The notes under the pieces are model-generated. The model saw nothing but the letters and a program-made list of their open reading frames with translations. It was not told the DNA's origin and did no database searches. DNA of 64,000 bases from assembly GCF_004123845.1 (NCBI RefSeq), contig NZ_NBDP01000053.1, positions 124,001 to 188,000 on the forward strand, given 5' to 3'. This stretch comes from Allobosea sp. Tri-44. Lineage in GTDB: Bacteria > Pseudomonadota > Alphaproteobacteria > Rhizobiales > Beijerinckiaceae. Positions within the stretch are counted from its first letter, which is position 1. Every line of letters begins with the position of its first letter. Positions 46,663 to 54,772 of the stretch are shown here, one piece after another. The position numbers and the translations under genes were made by a program.

Positions 46663-46678
46663 ATATACTAATATACTA
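46663..46678. promoter_or_regulatory. Tandem 8-base repeat between uxaC and the GntR gene
   Basis: ATATACTA is repeated twice without spacing, in a locally A+T-rich patch (CAATATACTAATATACTAGT) in the 160-base divergent region, 56 bases before uxaC. It may combine a -10 sequence with the operator of the adjacent GntR regulator. Confidence 0.5.
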
Positions 46679-46767
46679 GTCTTCGGTGCTCGCCCGTGTT
46701 ACGTCTGATTGGCCGTGGTGCGCGCATCGCGGTCCAATAAGGCAGCGATCATGGCCGGGATAGGACG

Positions 46768-47505
46768 ATGTCGGAGGCTCTAGGGGGACGCGAAACCGGG
46801 AGCTTACGCCGCGAGCGCAAGCCGCAGCGCCTTGCGGCGGCGTCCGCTGGCCGCGCCACGGCCGCGTCCGTCGTGCAGGACGAGCTTCGCCGCGAGATTC
46901 TCGACATGGTGCTCCGGCCCGGCGTGGCCCTGTCCGAGAAGGAGCTCACCGCCCGCTTCGGCATGAGCCGCACACCGGTGCGCGAGGCGCTGATTCGGCT
47001 GAAGGAGGAGGGGCTCGTCGAGATCTTTCCACAGGCCGGGACCTTCGTCGCCCGCATTCCGATCGGCGCGATCCCCGAAGCGGTGTTCATCCGGCAGGCG
47101 CTGGAATGCGCCACGGTCGAGGTGCTGGCGCGGACAGCCACTGCAGACGACATCGCCCGGCTCGATGCGACGATCGCGACGCTGCACGAATCGCATGAGG
47201 CGAACGACCAGGAGCGCTTCCACCTCGCCGACGAGGAATTCCATGAGGTGCTCGCCGATATCGCCGGCTATCCCGGCGTCTGGAAGCTCGCCCAGGCGGC
47301 GAAAAGCCAGATCGACCGCTGCCGGCGGATGACGCTGCCGGTGCCGGGGCGGATGGCGATGGTGATCCGCGAACACCTTGCCATCGTCGACGAGATCAGG
47401 CGGCACGATGCCTCGGCCGCGGTCGTCGCGATGCGCCAGCATCTCGGCACGCTGCTGCCTGACCTGGTGCATCTCAAGGCGAGCTATCCGGATTATTTCG
47501 TCTGA
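46768..47505 (+). CDS. GntR family regulator with FCD domain (uronate-type)
   Basis: 245 residues. Winged helix (VVQDELRREILDMVL, LSEKELTARFGMSRTPVREALIRL) and an FCD ligand domain with metal-type residues (FHLADEEFHEVLADIAG; EHLAIVDEIRRHD). Related to UxuR/ExuR/KdgR-type repressors. Divergent from uxaC, so it should repress the uronate operon until a pathway intermediate binds. The N-terminal 30 residues are basic and variable. Confidence 0.92.
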   Translation: MSEALGGRETGSLRRERKPQRLAAASAGRATAASVVQDELRREILDMVLRPGVALSEKELTARFGMSRTPVREALIRLKEEGLVEIFPQAGTFVARIPIGAIPEAVFIRQALECATVEVLARTATADDIARLDATIATLHESHEANDQERFHLADEEFHEVLADIAGYPGVWKLAQAAKSQIDRCRRMTLPVPGRMAMVIREHLAIVDEIRRHDASAAVVAMRQHLGTLLPDLVHLKASYPDYFV

Positions 47506-47512
47506 GGGAGCT

Positions 47513-47621
47513 CGTCATTCTCGGGCGAAGCGAAGCGCAGACCCGAGAATCTCGTGACGAGAGGGCGCGATCGGAGCTTCTTCCGGCCTGAGATGCTCGG
47601 GTCGAGCCCGAGCATGACGCG
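47513..47621. repeat. Two-hairpin intergenic repeat (family 1, copy F, inverted)
   Basis: Reverse complement of the layout at 5971-6077: CATTCTCGGG...CCCGAGAAT, CTCGTGACGAGA, CCGGCCTGAGATGCTCGGG and CCCGAGCATGACGCG. The internal TCTCGTGACGAGA and CCGGCCTGAGA segments are conserved between copies. It separates the GntR gene from the peptide-type binding-protein gene. Confidence 0.85.
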
Positions 47622-47691
47622 CCCTTCAGTGCTCTTGCCTCGCTCCCATCTCCCGCGCCATCTTGCGCCGCAACGACATGGAGGCGGGACG

Positions 47692-49182
47692 ATGACGACA
47701 CGGCGCGATCTTCTGGCGAGAGCAGGCCTGGCCGCGCTCGCAATCCAGCTTCCGCTTGCCGCCTTCGCGCAGGCGAAAGACAGCATCACCATCGGCATGA
47801 CGCTGGAGCCGCCGACGCTCGACCCGACTTCGGGCGCGGCCCAGGCGATCCGCGAGGTCGTGCTGCAGAACATCTTCGAGGGGCTGGTGGCGATGGACCG
47901 CACCGGCAAGCTCGTGCCGGCGCTGGCCGAGAACTGGACGCTCGGCGCCGACAATCTCACCTACACCTTCAAGCTTCGGCCGAATGCGCGCTTCCATGAC
48001 GGCACGCCGTTCTCCTCGCGCGATGTAAAATTCTCCTTCGAGCGCGCAGTGGCGCCCGATTCGACCAATGCGCAGCGCTGGATCTTCACGCCGATCGCCA
48101 GCATCGAGGCGCCCGATCCGATCACCGTCATCATCACGCTGAAGCAGCCGACGGCGAACTTCGTCTACGGCCTGTCCTGGGGCGACGCGATCATCGTGTC
48201 GCCGGCGACCGCCGCGAACAACAAGACCAATCCGGTCGGCACCGGCCCGTTCAAGTTCGCGCGCTGGAACCGCGGCGACCGCCTCGAACTGACACGCAAC
48301 GACGAGTATTGGGGCGCCAAGCCGTCGCTCGCCAAGGCGGTCTTCCGCTTCATCTCCGATCCGCAGGCGCAGGTCGCAGCGCTGCGCGCCGGCGACATCG
48401 ACGTCTTCACCAATCTCTCGGCGCCCGAAGCGATCCCGCAGCTCAAGGCCGATCCGAAGCTCAAGGTCACGCTCGGCAAGACCGAGGGCGAGACCATCCT
48501 CGCCATCAACAATGCCAAGGCGCCGTTCAGCGATGTCCGGGTGCGCCAGGCGATCTCGCATGTGCTTGATCGCAAGACGATCGCGCTCGGCATCTACGGC
48601 TTCGATCTCGACTATATCGGCAGCCATTTCTCGCCGCTGCACCCGGCCTATGTCGACCTGACCCAGACCTATCCGGTCGACCTCGCCAAGGCGAAGAGCC
48701 TGCTCGCTGCGGCCGGCTTCCCCAAGGGCTTTGAATGTACGCTGCGGTTGCCGCCACCGGCCTATGCCAGGCGCGGCGGCGAGATCGTCGCGGCACTGCT
48801 GGCCCAGATCGGGATCACCGCCAAGATCGAACCGCTGGAATTCCCGCAATGGCTGGAACGGGTGTTCAAGGCGCGGGATTTCGACCTGACGATCATCTCG
48901 CACACCGAGCCGCTCGACATCGCCAACTACGCCCGCGACGACTACTACTTCCAGTACAGGAATCCCGAGTTCAAGGCGCTGATCGAGAAGATCGACCGCA
49001 CCGTCGACGAGGCCGAGCGCAACAAGCTCCATGGCGACGCGCAGCGCATGCTGGCGCGCGATGCGGTCAACGGCTTCCTCTTCATCCTGCCGAAGATCAC
49101 GGTGACCAAGGCCGATCTCGACGGCATGTGGACCGACTGGCCGCTGCCGCTGACGCCGTTGGCGGAGGTACGCTGGCGCTGA
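47692..49182 (+). CDS. ABC transporter substrate-binding protein, peptide/nickel type (family 5)
   Basis: 496 residues from MTTRRDLLARAG with GGAGGCGGGAC upstream; the TAT-like signal peptide ends LAAFAQA. SBP family 5: TLEPPTLDPTSGA, LAENWTLGADNLTYTFKLRPNARFHDG split as LAENWTLGADN and FKLRPNARFHDGTPF, VGTGPFKFARWNRG, and RVRQAISHVLDRK. Ligands of the family include peptides, glutathione, opines and oligosaccharides. Followed by two permeases and an amidase. Confidence 0.92.
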   Translation: MTTRRDLLARAGLAALAIQLPLAAFAQAKDSITIGMTLEPPTLDPTSGAAQAIREVVLQNIFEGLVAMDRTGKLVPALAENWTLGADNLTYTFKLRPNARFHDGTPFSSRDVKFSFERAVAPDSTNAQRWIFTPIASIEAPDPITVIITLKQPTANFVYGLSWGDAIIVSPATAANNKTNPVGTGPFKFARWNRGDRLELTRNDEYWGAKPSLAKAVFRFISDPQAQVAALRAGDIDVFTNLSAPEAIPQLKADPKLKVTLGKTEGETILAINNAKAPFSDVRVRQAISHVLDRKTIALGIYGFDLDYIGSHFSPLHPAYVDLTQTYPVDLAKAKSLLAAAGFPKGFECTLRLPPPAYARRGGEIVAALLAQIGITAKIEPLEFPQWLERVFKARDFDLTIISHTEPLDIANYARDDYYFQYRNPEFKALIEKIDRTVDEAERNKLHGDAQRMLARDAVNGFLFILPKITVTKADLDGMWTDWPLPLTPLAEVRWR

Positions 49183-49192
49183 GGCTCCCGCA

Positions 49193-50140
49193 ATGACGGG
49201 CTATCTCCTGCGTCGATTGCTGTCGTTCTTCGCGACATTGCTCGGCGCGGCGATCGTCATCTTCCTCGTGCTGGAGATCCTGCCGGGCGATCCGGCGGCG
49301 GTGACGCTCGGGCTCAATGCGGCGCCGGAAGCGCTTGCGGCACTGCGGGCCGAGATGGGGCTCGACCAGCCGGCGCTGCTGCGCTTCTTCTCCTGGATCG
49401 GCGGGCTGCTGACCGGCGATCTTGGCCTGAGCTACACCTACCGCGTGCCGGTGACGCAATTGATCGGGGAGCGCATGGTGGTGACGCTGCCATTGGCCTC
49501 GATAGCGATCCTGCTCGCCTCCGCCATCGGCATTCCGCTCGGTGCGCTCGCCGCCGCCAATCACAACCGCACCGGCGATGCTGCGGTCATGGTGTTCGCC
49601 CAGGCCGGGCTCGCCATCCCGAACTTCTGGTTCGGCCTGCTGCTCGTGCTGGTCTTCGCCGTCGGGGCCGGCTGGCTGCCGGCCGGCGGCTTCCCGGGCT
49701 GGCAGGCCGGCTTCTGGCCGGCGCTCAAATCACTGCTGCTCCCGGCCATCGCGCTCGCGCTGCCACAGGCGGCGATCCTCGCCCGCGTCACCCGTTCGGC
49801 GATGCTGGAGACGATGCAGGAGGACTATGTCCGCACCGCCCGGGCCAAGGGCGTCAGCCGGCGGCGCACCATGCTGCGCCATGTGCTGCGCAATGCGCTG
49901 ATCCCGGTCGTCACCGTGCTGGGCCTGCAATTCTCGGTGCTGCTGGCCGGCGCGATCATCATCGAGAACGTCTTCGCCTTGCCAGGGCTCGGCCGGCTCG
50001 TCTTCCAGTCGATCGCCCAGCATGACCTGATCGTGGTCAAGGACCTCGTCATGCTGTTCTCGGCGCTGGTCGTCTTCATCAATTTCGCGATCGAACTGCT
50101 CTACGGGCTGATCGATCCGCGCCTGCGGCAGGCGTCATGA
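49193..50140 (+). CDS. ABC transporter permease, DppB type
   Basis: 315 residues, six membrane segments. MTGYLLRRLLSFFATLLGA start and LEILPGDPAAVTLG are typical; the EAA loop is DYVRTARAKGVSRRRTMLRHVLRNA (split: DYVRTARAKGV, RTMLRHVLRNALIPV). Eleven bases after the binding protein, overlapping DppC by 4 bases. Confidence 0.93.
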   Translation: MTGYLLRRLLSFFATLLGAAIVIFLVLEILPGDPAAVTLGLNAAPEALAALRAEMGLDQPALLRFFSWIGGLLTGDLGLSYTYRVPVTQLIGERMVVTLPLASIAILLASAIGIPLGALAAANHNRTGDAAVMVFAQAGLAIPNFWFGLLLVLVFAVGAGWLPAGGFPGWQAGFWPALKSLLLPAIALALPQAAILARVTRSAMLETMQEDYVRTARAKGVSRRRTMLRHVLRNALIPVVTVLGLQFSVLLAGAIIIENVFALPGLGRLVFQSIAQHDLIVVKDLVMLFSALVVFINFAIELLYGLIDPRLRQAS

Positions 50141-50994
50141 GCGCAGTCGCGCCCCGTTCCCGTCCGCGGCGCTGGTGGGCCGGGCCGTCCTTCCTAGCCG
50201 GCTTGCTGCTTGGCGGGCTCGTCATTGCGATGGCGCTGATCTCCTATCTCTGGACGCCCTATGAGCCGACCCAGATGGCGATCCTGAAGCGCTTGCGCCC
50301 GCCTTCGGCCGAGCATTGGTTCGGCACCGACCAGTTCGGCCGCGACGTGTTCTCGATGATCATGGTCGGCGCCCGCAATTCCCTCGCGGTGGGCCTCGGC
50401 GCGGTCGGCCTTGGCCTGACTGTCGGCAGCGCGCTCGGGCTGATCGCAGCGATCAGGCGCGACGGTCTGCTCGACAATCTGATCATGCGCATGGCCGATT
50501 TCAGCCATGCCTTCCCGGCCGTGCTCTCGGCGATCATGATCAGCGCGGTCTGGGGTCCGGGCATGATGAACGCCGTGATCGCGATCGCGCTCTTCAGCCT
50601 GCCCTATTTCGCCAGGCTTGCTCGGGGAGCGGCGCTACAATGCTGGGCGCTCGATTATGTGCTGGCGGCGCGTGCAGCCGGACTGACCGAGATGGCGATC
50701 ACGCGCCAGCACGTCCTGCCCAACATCGCCGGCGTGCTGGTGGTGCAGGCGACGATCCAGTTCGCGCTCGCCATCCTCGCCGAAGCCGGCCTGTCCTATC
50801 TCGGCCTCGGCACGCAGCCGCCGGCGCCGTCCTGGGGCCGGATGCTCAACGAGGCGCAGACCTTCATGGCGGCGCAGCCCTGGCTCGCCATCTTCCCGGG
50901 CGCGGCGATCGCGCTTTCGGTGCTGGCCTTCAATTTGCTGGGCGACGGTTTGCGCGACGCGGTTGATCCGCGCCTGCGCCGGTCCCGGGATTAG
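50137..50994 (+). CDS. ABC transporter permease, DppC type
   Basis: 285 residues, ATGA overlap with the first permease. Contains HWFGTDQFGRDVFSMIMVGARNSL (HWFGTDQFGRDVFS) and the EAA loop DYVLAARAAGLTEMAITRQHVLPN (DYVLAARAAGLTE). Forms the channel with the DppB-type protein. No ATP-binding gene follows. Confidence 0.93.
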   Translation: MSAVAPRSRPRRWWAGPSFLAGLLLGGLVIAMALISYLWTPYEPTQMAILKRLRPPSAEHWFGTDQFGRDVFSMIMVGARNSLAVGLGAVGLGLTVGSALGLIAAIRRDGLLDNLIMRMADFSHAFPAVLSAIMISAVWGPGMMNAVIAIALFSLPYFARLARGAALQCWALDYVLAARAAGLTEMAITRQHVLPNIAGVLVVQATIQFALAILAEAGLSYLGLGTQPPAPSWGRMLNEAQTFMAAQPWLAIFPGAAIALSVLAFNLLGDGLRDAVDPRLRRSRD

Positions 50995-51021
50995 TCTGGA
51001 TATGCTTGCGGAGCCCTCCTC

Positions 51022-52428
51022 ATGATCGAGTTCGCCGATCTCAGCGCCGTCGACATGCTCCGGGCCTTCCGCTCGCGCGAGCTTTCGCCGGTCGAGGTCA
51101 CCGAGGCGGTGATCCAGCGGATCGAGATCTGGGAGCCGTCGCTGAAGGCGCTCTATGCCTATGATCCCGACGGCGCCCGCGCGGCGGCGAAGGCGAGCGA
51201 GGAGCGCTGGCGCAAGGGCGAGGCGCTTCCGCTCGACGGCGTGCCCTGCACGATCAAGGAGAACATCGCGACGAAGGGCACCCCCGTGCCGCTCGGCACG
51301 GCGGCGATGGAGCTCAGCCCCGCCGCAGCTGACGCCCCGCCGGCGCAGCGCCTGCGCGAGGCCGGCTGCGTCATCCTCGCCAAGACCACGATGCCGGATT
51401 ACGGCATGCTCTCGTCCGGCCTGTCGAGCTTCCACGAACTCGCCCGCAATCCGTTCGACCTCTCGAAGAATCCCGGCGGCTCCTCGGCCGGGGCGGGCGC
51501 GGCGGGCGCGGCCGGCTACGGGCCCTTGCATGTCGGCACCGATATCGGCGGCTCGATCCGCCTGCCGGCCGGCTGGTGCGGGCTCGTCGGCCTCAAGCCG
51601 AGCTTCGGCCGGGTGCCGATCGACCCGACCTATTACGGCCGCGTCGCCGGGCCGATGACGCGCACCGTCGCCGATGCCGCCCTGATGATGCGCGAATTGT
51701 CGAAGCCGGATGAGCGCGACCCGATGTGCCTGCCGCCGCAGGAGATCGCCTGGGGTGAGCTCGAGCGCGAGCCGCGCGGACTCAGGATCGGATTGCAGCT
51801 GGAGGCGGGCATCGGCCTGCCGGTCGAGCCGGAGGTCAGGGCAGCGATTGCCAAAGCGGCGGATGCTTTCCGCAAGGCCGGGGCGATCGTCGAGCTGGCG
51901 CCGCCCTTCCTGACGCAGGACATGCTCGATGGGCTCGACGATTTCTGGCGCCAGCGCGCCTGGGCCGAGATCGGCGCACTGCCCAGGGAGAGGCAGGACA
52001 AGGTGCTGCCTTACATCTACGCCTGGGCCGAGCGCGGCCGCTCGCTCACCGGCGCGCAGGTGCATCGCGGCATGAGCCAGATGCTGGCGATCCGCCATGC
52101 GGCGCTGAAGGCGGCCCAGCCCTTCGACTATGTGCTCTCGCCGGTCTCGCCGGTGCCGAGTTTTTCCGCCGAGCTGGCCTCGCCGCTCCATGATCCGGAG
52201 CGTCCGTTCGAGCACATCGTCTTCACGGTGGCGGCCAACATGTCGGACCAGCCGGCGATCTCGGTCCATGCCGGCATGACCACATCCAGCCTGCCGATCG
52301 GCCTGCAGATCACCGGAAAACGTTTCGACGATCTCGGCGTGTTGCAAATGGCGCGGGCCTGGGAGCGTTTGCGTGGTGAAGGGCCGGAGTGGCCGCAGGA
52401 GCCTCGGATTTCGAGCGTCGCCGGCTGA
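51022..52428 (+). CDS. Amidase signature enzyme
   Basis: 468 residues. Ser-cisSer-Lys catalytic set: Lys in PCTIKENIATKGTP (about 80), cis-Ser and nucleophile Ser in NPGGSSAGAGAAGA and VGTDIGGSIRLPAGWCG. Cytosolic, hydrolyses amide bonds of small molecules or peptides. 27 bases after the permease, hence probably acts on the imported compound. Confidence 0.92.
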   Translation: MIEFADLSAVDMLRAFRSRELSPVEVTEAVIQRIEIWEPSLKALYAYDPDGARAAAKASEERWRKGEALPLDGVPCTIKENIATKGTPVPLGTAAMELSPAAADAPPAQRLREAGCVILAKTTMPDYGMLSSGLSSFHELARNPFDLSKNPGGSSAGAGAAGAAGYGPLHVGTDIGGSIRLPAGWCGLVGLKPSFGRVPIDPTYYGRVAGPMTRTVADAALMMRELSKPDERDPMCLPPQEIAWGELEREPRGLRIGLQLEAGIGLPVEPEVRAAIAKAADAFRKAGAIVELAPPFLTQDMLDGLDDFWRQRAWAEIGALPRERQDKVLPYIYAWAERGRSLTGAQVHRGMSQMLAIRHAALKAAQPFDYVLSPVSPVPSFSAELASPLHDPERPFEHIVFTVAANMSDQPAISVHAGMTTSSLPIGLQITGKRFDDLGVLQMARAWERLRGEGPEWPQEPRISSVAG

Positions 52429-52436
52429 GCGCACTA

Positions 52437-52651
52437 TCCCCTCTCCCCTTGCGGGAGAGAGTTAGGGTGAGGGGTCTCGCGACCTCTCGGTCATGCTCGC
52501 CCTTGTGGCGAGCATCCACGTCTTGAACCGCTTTCGTGGAAGGAAGACGTGGATGGTCGGGACAGGCCCGACCATGACACGGAAAGGTTGCGCGACCCCT
52601 CATCCGGCCCTTCGGACCACCTTCTCCCGCAAGGGGAGAAGGGAGCGGCAG
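52437..52651. repeat. Nested palindromes: CCCCTCTCC family (H2) enclosing family 2 copy G
   Basis: Outer arms: CCCTCTCCCCTTGCGGGAGA (52439-52458) and its near-inverse CTTCTCCCGCAAGGGGAGAAG (52621-52641), each also a local hairpin, with GGGGTCTCGCGACC (52481-52494) answered by GGTTGCGCGACCCC (52586-52599). Inner element 52489-52580: ATGCTCGCC/GGCGAGCAT, ATCCACG, CGTGGAT, ATGGTCGGG/CCCGACCAT. Between the convergent amidase and DUF1801 genes. Confidence 0.8.
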
Positions 52652-52661
52652 GCGTCTAAGC

Positions 52662-53066
52662 CTACTTCTTCTTCCCAGCCGTGTTCAGCGCGACGGCGGC
52701 GCGGATGAGCGCCGTCAGCGCGGCTTCATTGATCGCATCGCCTTCGTGAATATCGATGGCGCGCCTCGTATTGCCGTCGAGGCTGGAGTTGAACAGGCCG
52801 GCGGGATCCGGGAGCGAAGCGCCCTTCGCGAAGGTCAGCTTCACCGCGGCCTTGTAGGTCTCGCCAGTGCAGATGATGCCGGCATGCTCCCAGACCGGGA
52901 CGCCGCGCCATTTCCACGTCTCGACCACCTCGGGGTCGGCCTGCCTGATGATCGCGCGGACTTTTGCGAGCGCCGCACCGCGCCAATCTGTCAGTTCCGC
53001 GATCCGGGCATCGATCTGCTCGGAGGCCGAGGCTGCGTCGCCGGTCTTGTCGTCTGCCTGCTTCAT
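52662..53066 (-). CDS. DUF1801 protein 1
   Basis: 134 residues from MKQADDKTGDAA. DUF1801 domain: LTDWRGAALAKVRAIIRQADPEVVETWKWRGVP (short form RAIIRQADPEVVETW), CTGETYKAAVKLTFAKGASL and a basic C-terminus ending GKKK. Small soluble family of unknown function (YdhG-like). Followed upstream by a paralogue of the same family. The frame extends to 53165 but with atypical residues. Confidence 0.82.
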   Translation of the reverse strand: MKQADDKTGDAASASEQIDARIAELTDWRGAALAKVRAIIRQADPEVVETWKWRGVPVWEHAGIICTGETYKAAVKLTFAKGASLPDPAGLFNSSLDGNTRRAIDIHEGDAINEAALTALIRAAVALNTAGKKK

Positions 53067-53091
53067 CGGGCCGATATCCTCATAACCATTG

Positions 53092-53556
53092 TCACATTTT
53101 CTCGCCGGGCAGGGCGGCGGCCTGTTCCACCCAGGCGGTGAACCGGGCCTCGTCGAGTTCGTCATCCTCGCGGATATCGAGATAGCGCACCTCCTTCTGC
53201 TTGGAGGTGCCGGGCGGGACGGGGTCGAGCGAGGCGCCGCGGAAGAAGGCGACCTTCACATACTTCGCGAAGACGTGGATGCCGAGGAACCAGTGCCCCT
53301 CCTCGACGCCATAGAGCGGCGAGTTCCATTTGACCGCCTTCCTCACCTCCGGGACGGCGCTGGTGATCAGCGCGTCGAGGCGGGCTCCGAGAGCGCTCTT
53401 CCAGCCCGGCATGGCGGCGATATAGGCCTGCACGGGTGCCTCGCCATAGCCCTTGGCGATCTGCGGATTGCCGCCCGAGAGGAGAACTGGCTCCGCGCTC
53501 GCGCCCGCCTTCGTCACGGCCTTCTTCGCCACTGTCGTGGTGGTCTTGCCTGCCAT
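53092..53556 (-). CDS. DUF1801 protein 2
   Basis: 154 residues from MAGKTTTTVAKKAVTK. A basic, Lys/Thr/Ala-rich tail of about 30 residues precedes a DUF1801 domain (YIAAMPGWKSALGARLD, EVRKAVKWNSPLYGVE, VKVAFFRGASLDPVPP). 25 bases separate it from DUF1801 protein 1. Function unknown; the basic tail suggests nucleic-acid contact, as inference only. Confidence 0.85.
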   Translation of the reverse strand: MAGKTTTTVAKKAVTKAGASAEPVLLSGGNPQIAKGYGEAPVQAYIAAMPGWKSALGARLDALITSAVPEVRKAVKWNSPLYGVEEGHWFLGIHVFAKYVKVAFFRGASLDPVPPGTSKQKEVRYLDIREDDELDEARFTAWVEQAAALPGEKM

Positions 53557-53566
53557 GTCGCGTTTC

Positions 53567-53794
53567 CTATCCGTCGACCCGCTGCCCGCTCCGCCAGCCG
53601 TTGGCATAGGGCAGCGCGAACATATAGAGGCCCGAGAAGATCAGCAGGAACAGCGGCAGCAGCGGCGAGTAGACGACCCAGGCCGGTGGCTGCCCCAGCG
53701 CCATGGCGGCGAAATTGGCGATGACGGTCGCCGTGAAGATGATGGCGAGCCAGCGATGGCCCTGCCGGATGGCGTTGCTCAAGGTCAAATGCAC
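53567..53794 (-). CDS. Small two-helix membrane protein
   Basis: 75 residues: a short amphipathic start, then two membrane segments (about 15-33 WLAIIFTATVIANFAAMAL and 40-60 VVYSPLLPLFLLIFSGL). I do not recognise a named family. It lies between the AHSA1 and DUF1801 genes on the same strand with gaps of 10 and 30 bases, so it belongs to that operon. Confidence 0.7.
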   Translation of the reverse strand: MHLTLSNAIRQGHRWLAIIFTATVIANFAAMALGQPPAWVVYSPLLPLFLLIFSGLYMFALPYANGWRSGQRVDG

Positions 53795-53824
53795 CTCCTT
53801 TTGAATCGAGAGCCAGAGCGGGCG

Positions 53825-54253
53825 TCACTCCGCTCGCGCCAGCACCTGCTCCAGCTTGCCGAAGAACTCCTGCCAGCCGGCCTTCGCTCCGCCGAAAGCC
53901 TGCTTCTGCTCCGGCCGGAAGCCTGCCTGCTCCATGCGCAGCAGGGTGCCCTTGGCAGTCGGGGTGAGCGTGAAGGTCACCACGCTCTTCATGTCGAAGG
54001 CGGGGTCCTCATGGGCGAAGTCCCAGCTGTAGGACAGCGTCCGGTTCGGCTCGATGTCGAGGACTTCGCAATCGAGCACGCCGCCCCACTCGCCGCGCAG
54101 GTTGAAGCGATGGCCGACCACCGGCGCAAAATCGTTCTTCATCAGCCATTCCGCGATCAGATGTGGCTGCGTCAGAGCGCGCCAGAGCTTTTCCGGCGGA
54201 TGGGCGATCTCGCGCTCGACGGTGACGGTGCGGGTCTGCGTGGCGGTGGTCAT
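53825..54253 (-). CDS. SRPBCC (AHSA1-like) protein
   Basis: 142 residues, START-like fold. Pattern VEREIAHPPEKLWRALTQPHLIAEWLM and the end GWQEFFGKLEQVLARAE are typical of the AHSA1 group (split: REIAHPPEKLWRALTQP; GWQEFFGKLEQVL). It would bind a hydrophobic ligand. The start overlaps the arsR stop by 4 bases, a common ArsR-AHSA1 pairing. Confidence 0.9.
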   Translation of the reverse strand: MTTATQTRTVTVEREIAHPPEKLWRALTQPHLIAEWLMKNDFAPVVGHRFNLRGEWGGVLDCEVLDIEPNRTLSYSWDFAHEDPAFDMKSVVTFTLTPTAKGTLLRMEQAGFRPEQKQAFGGAKAGWQEFFGKLEQVLARAE

Positions 54254-54615
54254 TGGTCCATCCTTGCGAGCAAATTTTCGAGGTCATCGAACCGCGCCTC
54301 CCAGAACCCGGCCATCTGGCTGGTCCAGTCGATCAGCGGGGAGAGTGCGCCGAGCTGCGCGCTGTAATGGGTCTGGCGGCCGGCATGGCGATCACGCACC
54401 AGCCCGGCCTGCTTCAGCACCCCGAGATGTTTCGAGACGGCCGGCTGCGAGACGCCCGCCTGCGCGGTTAGCGCCCCGACCGTCAGCTCGCCGTCCCGGC
54501 ACAGGCGCTCGAAGATCGCGCGCCGGGTCGGGTCGGCCAGCGTCCTGAACAAAAGATCGTGAGCATCCTGCATCGAGATCGATAACCCGTTGGCTATGGG
54601 TTTATTCATAACCAC
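54250..54615 (-). CDS. ArsR-type transcriptional regulator
   Basis: 121 residues from ATG 54615; ATG 54609 or ATG 54573 (MQDAHDLLF) are plausible shorter starts. The winged helix is clear: LFRTLADPTRRAIFERL, ELTVGALTAQAGVSQPAVSKHLGVL (split) and AGLVRDRHAGRQTHY. No metal-binding Cys cluster, so it senses something other than arsenic. A short inverted repeat AACCC/GGGTT at 54584-54602 overlaps the 5' end. Heads the operon with AHSA1, the membrane protein and two DUF1801 genes. Confidence 0.9.
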   Translation of the reverse strand: MVMNKPIANGLSISMQDAHDLLFRTLADPTRRAIFERLCRDGELTVGALTAQAGVSQPAVSKHLGVLKQAGLVRDRHAGRQTHYSAQLGALSPLIDWTSQMAGFWEARFDDLENLLARMDQ

Positions 54616-54772
54616 GGAGATATGGATTAGTCAAGCACCCTCGCAGGGACGGCAGGGCAGGGGCGCAGCCTGCGCGCTGGACCGGGTCGCGCGGCTCCCG
54701 CAGGATGCTCTGGAAACCGTCGAGGGCACCTGCGTTGGTGCTCCCGCAATCACGCCTTCAAGGAACCTCACC

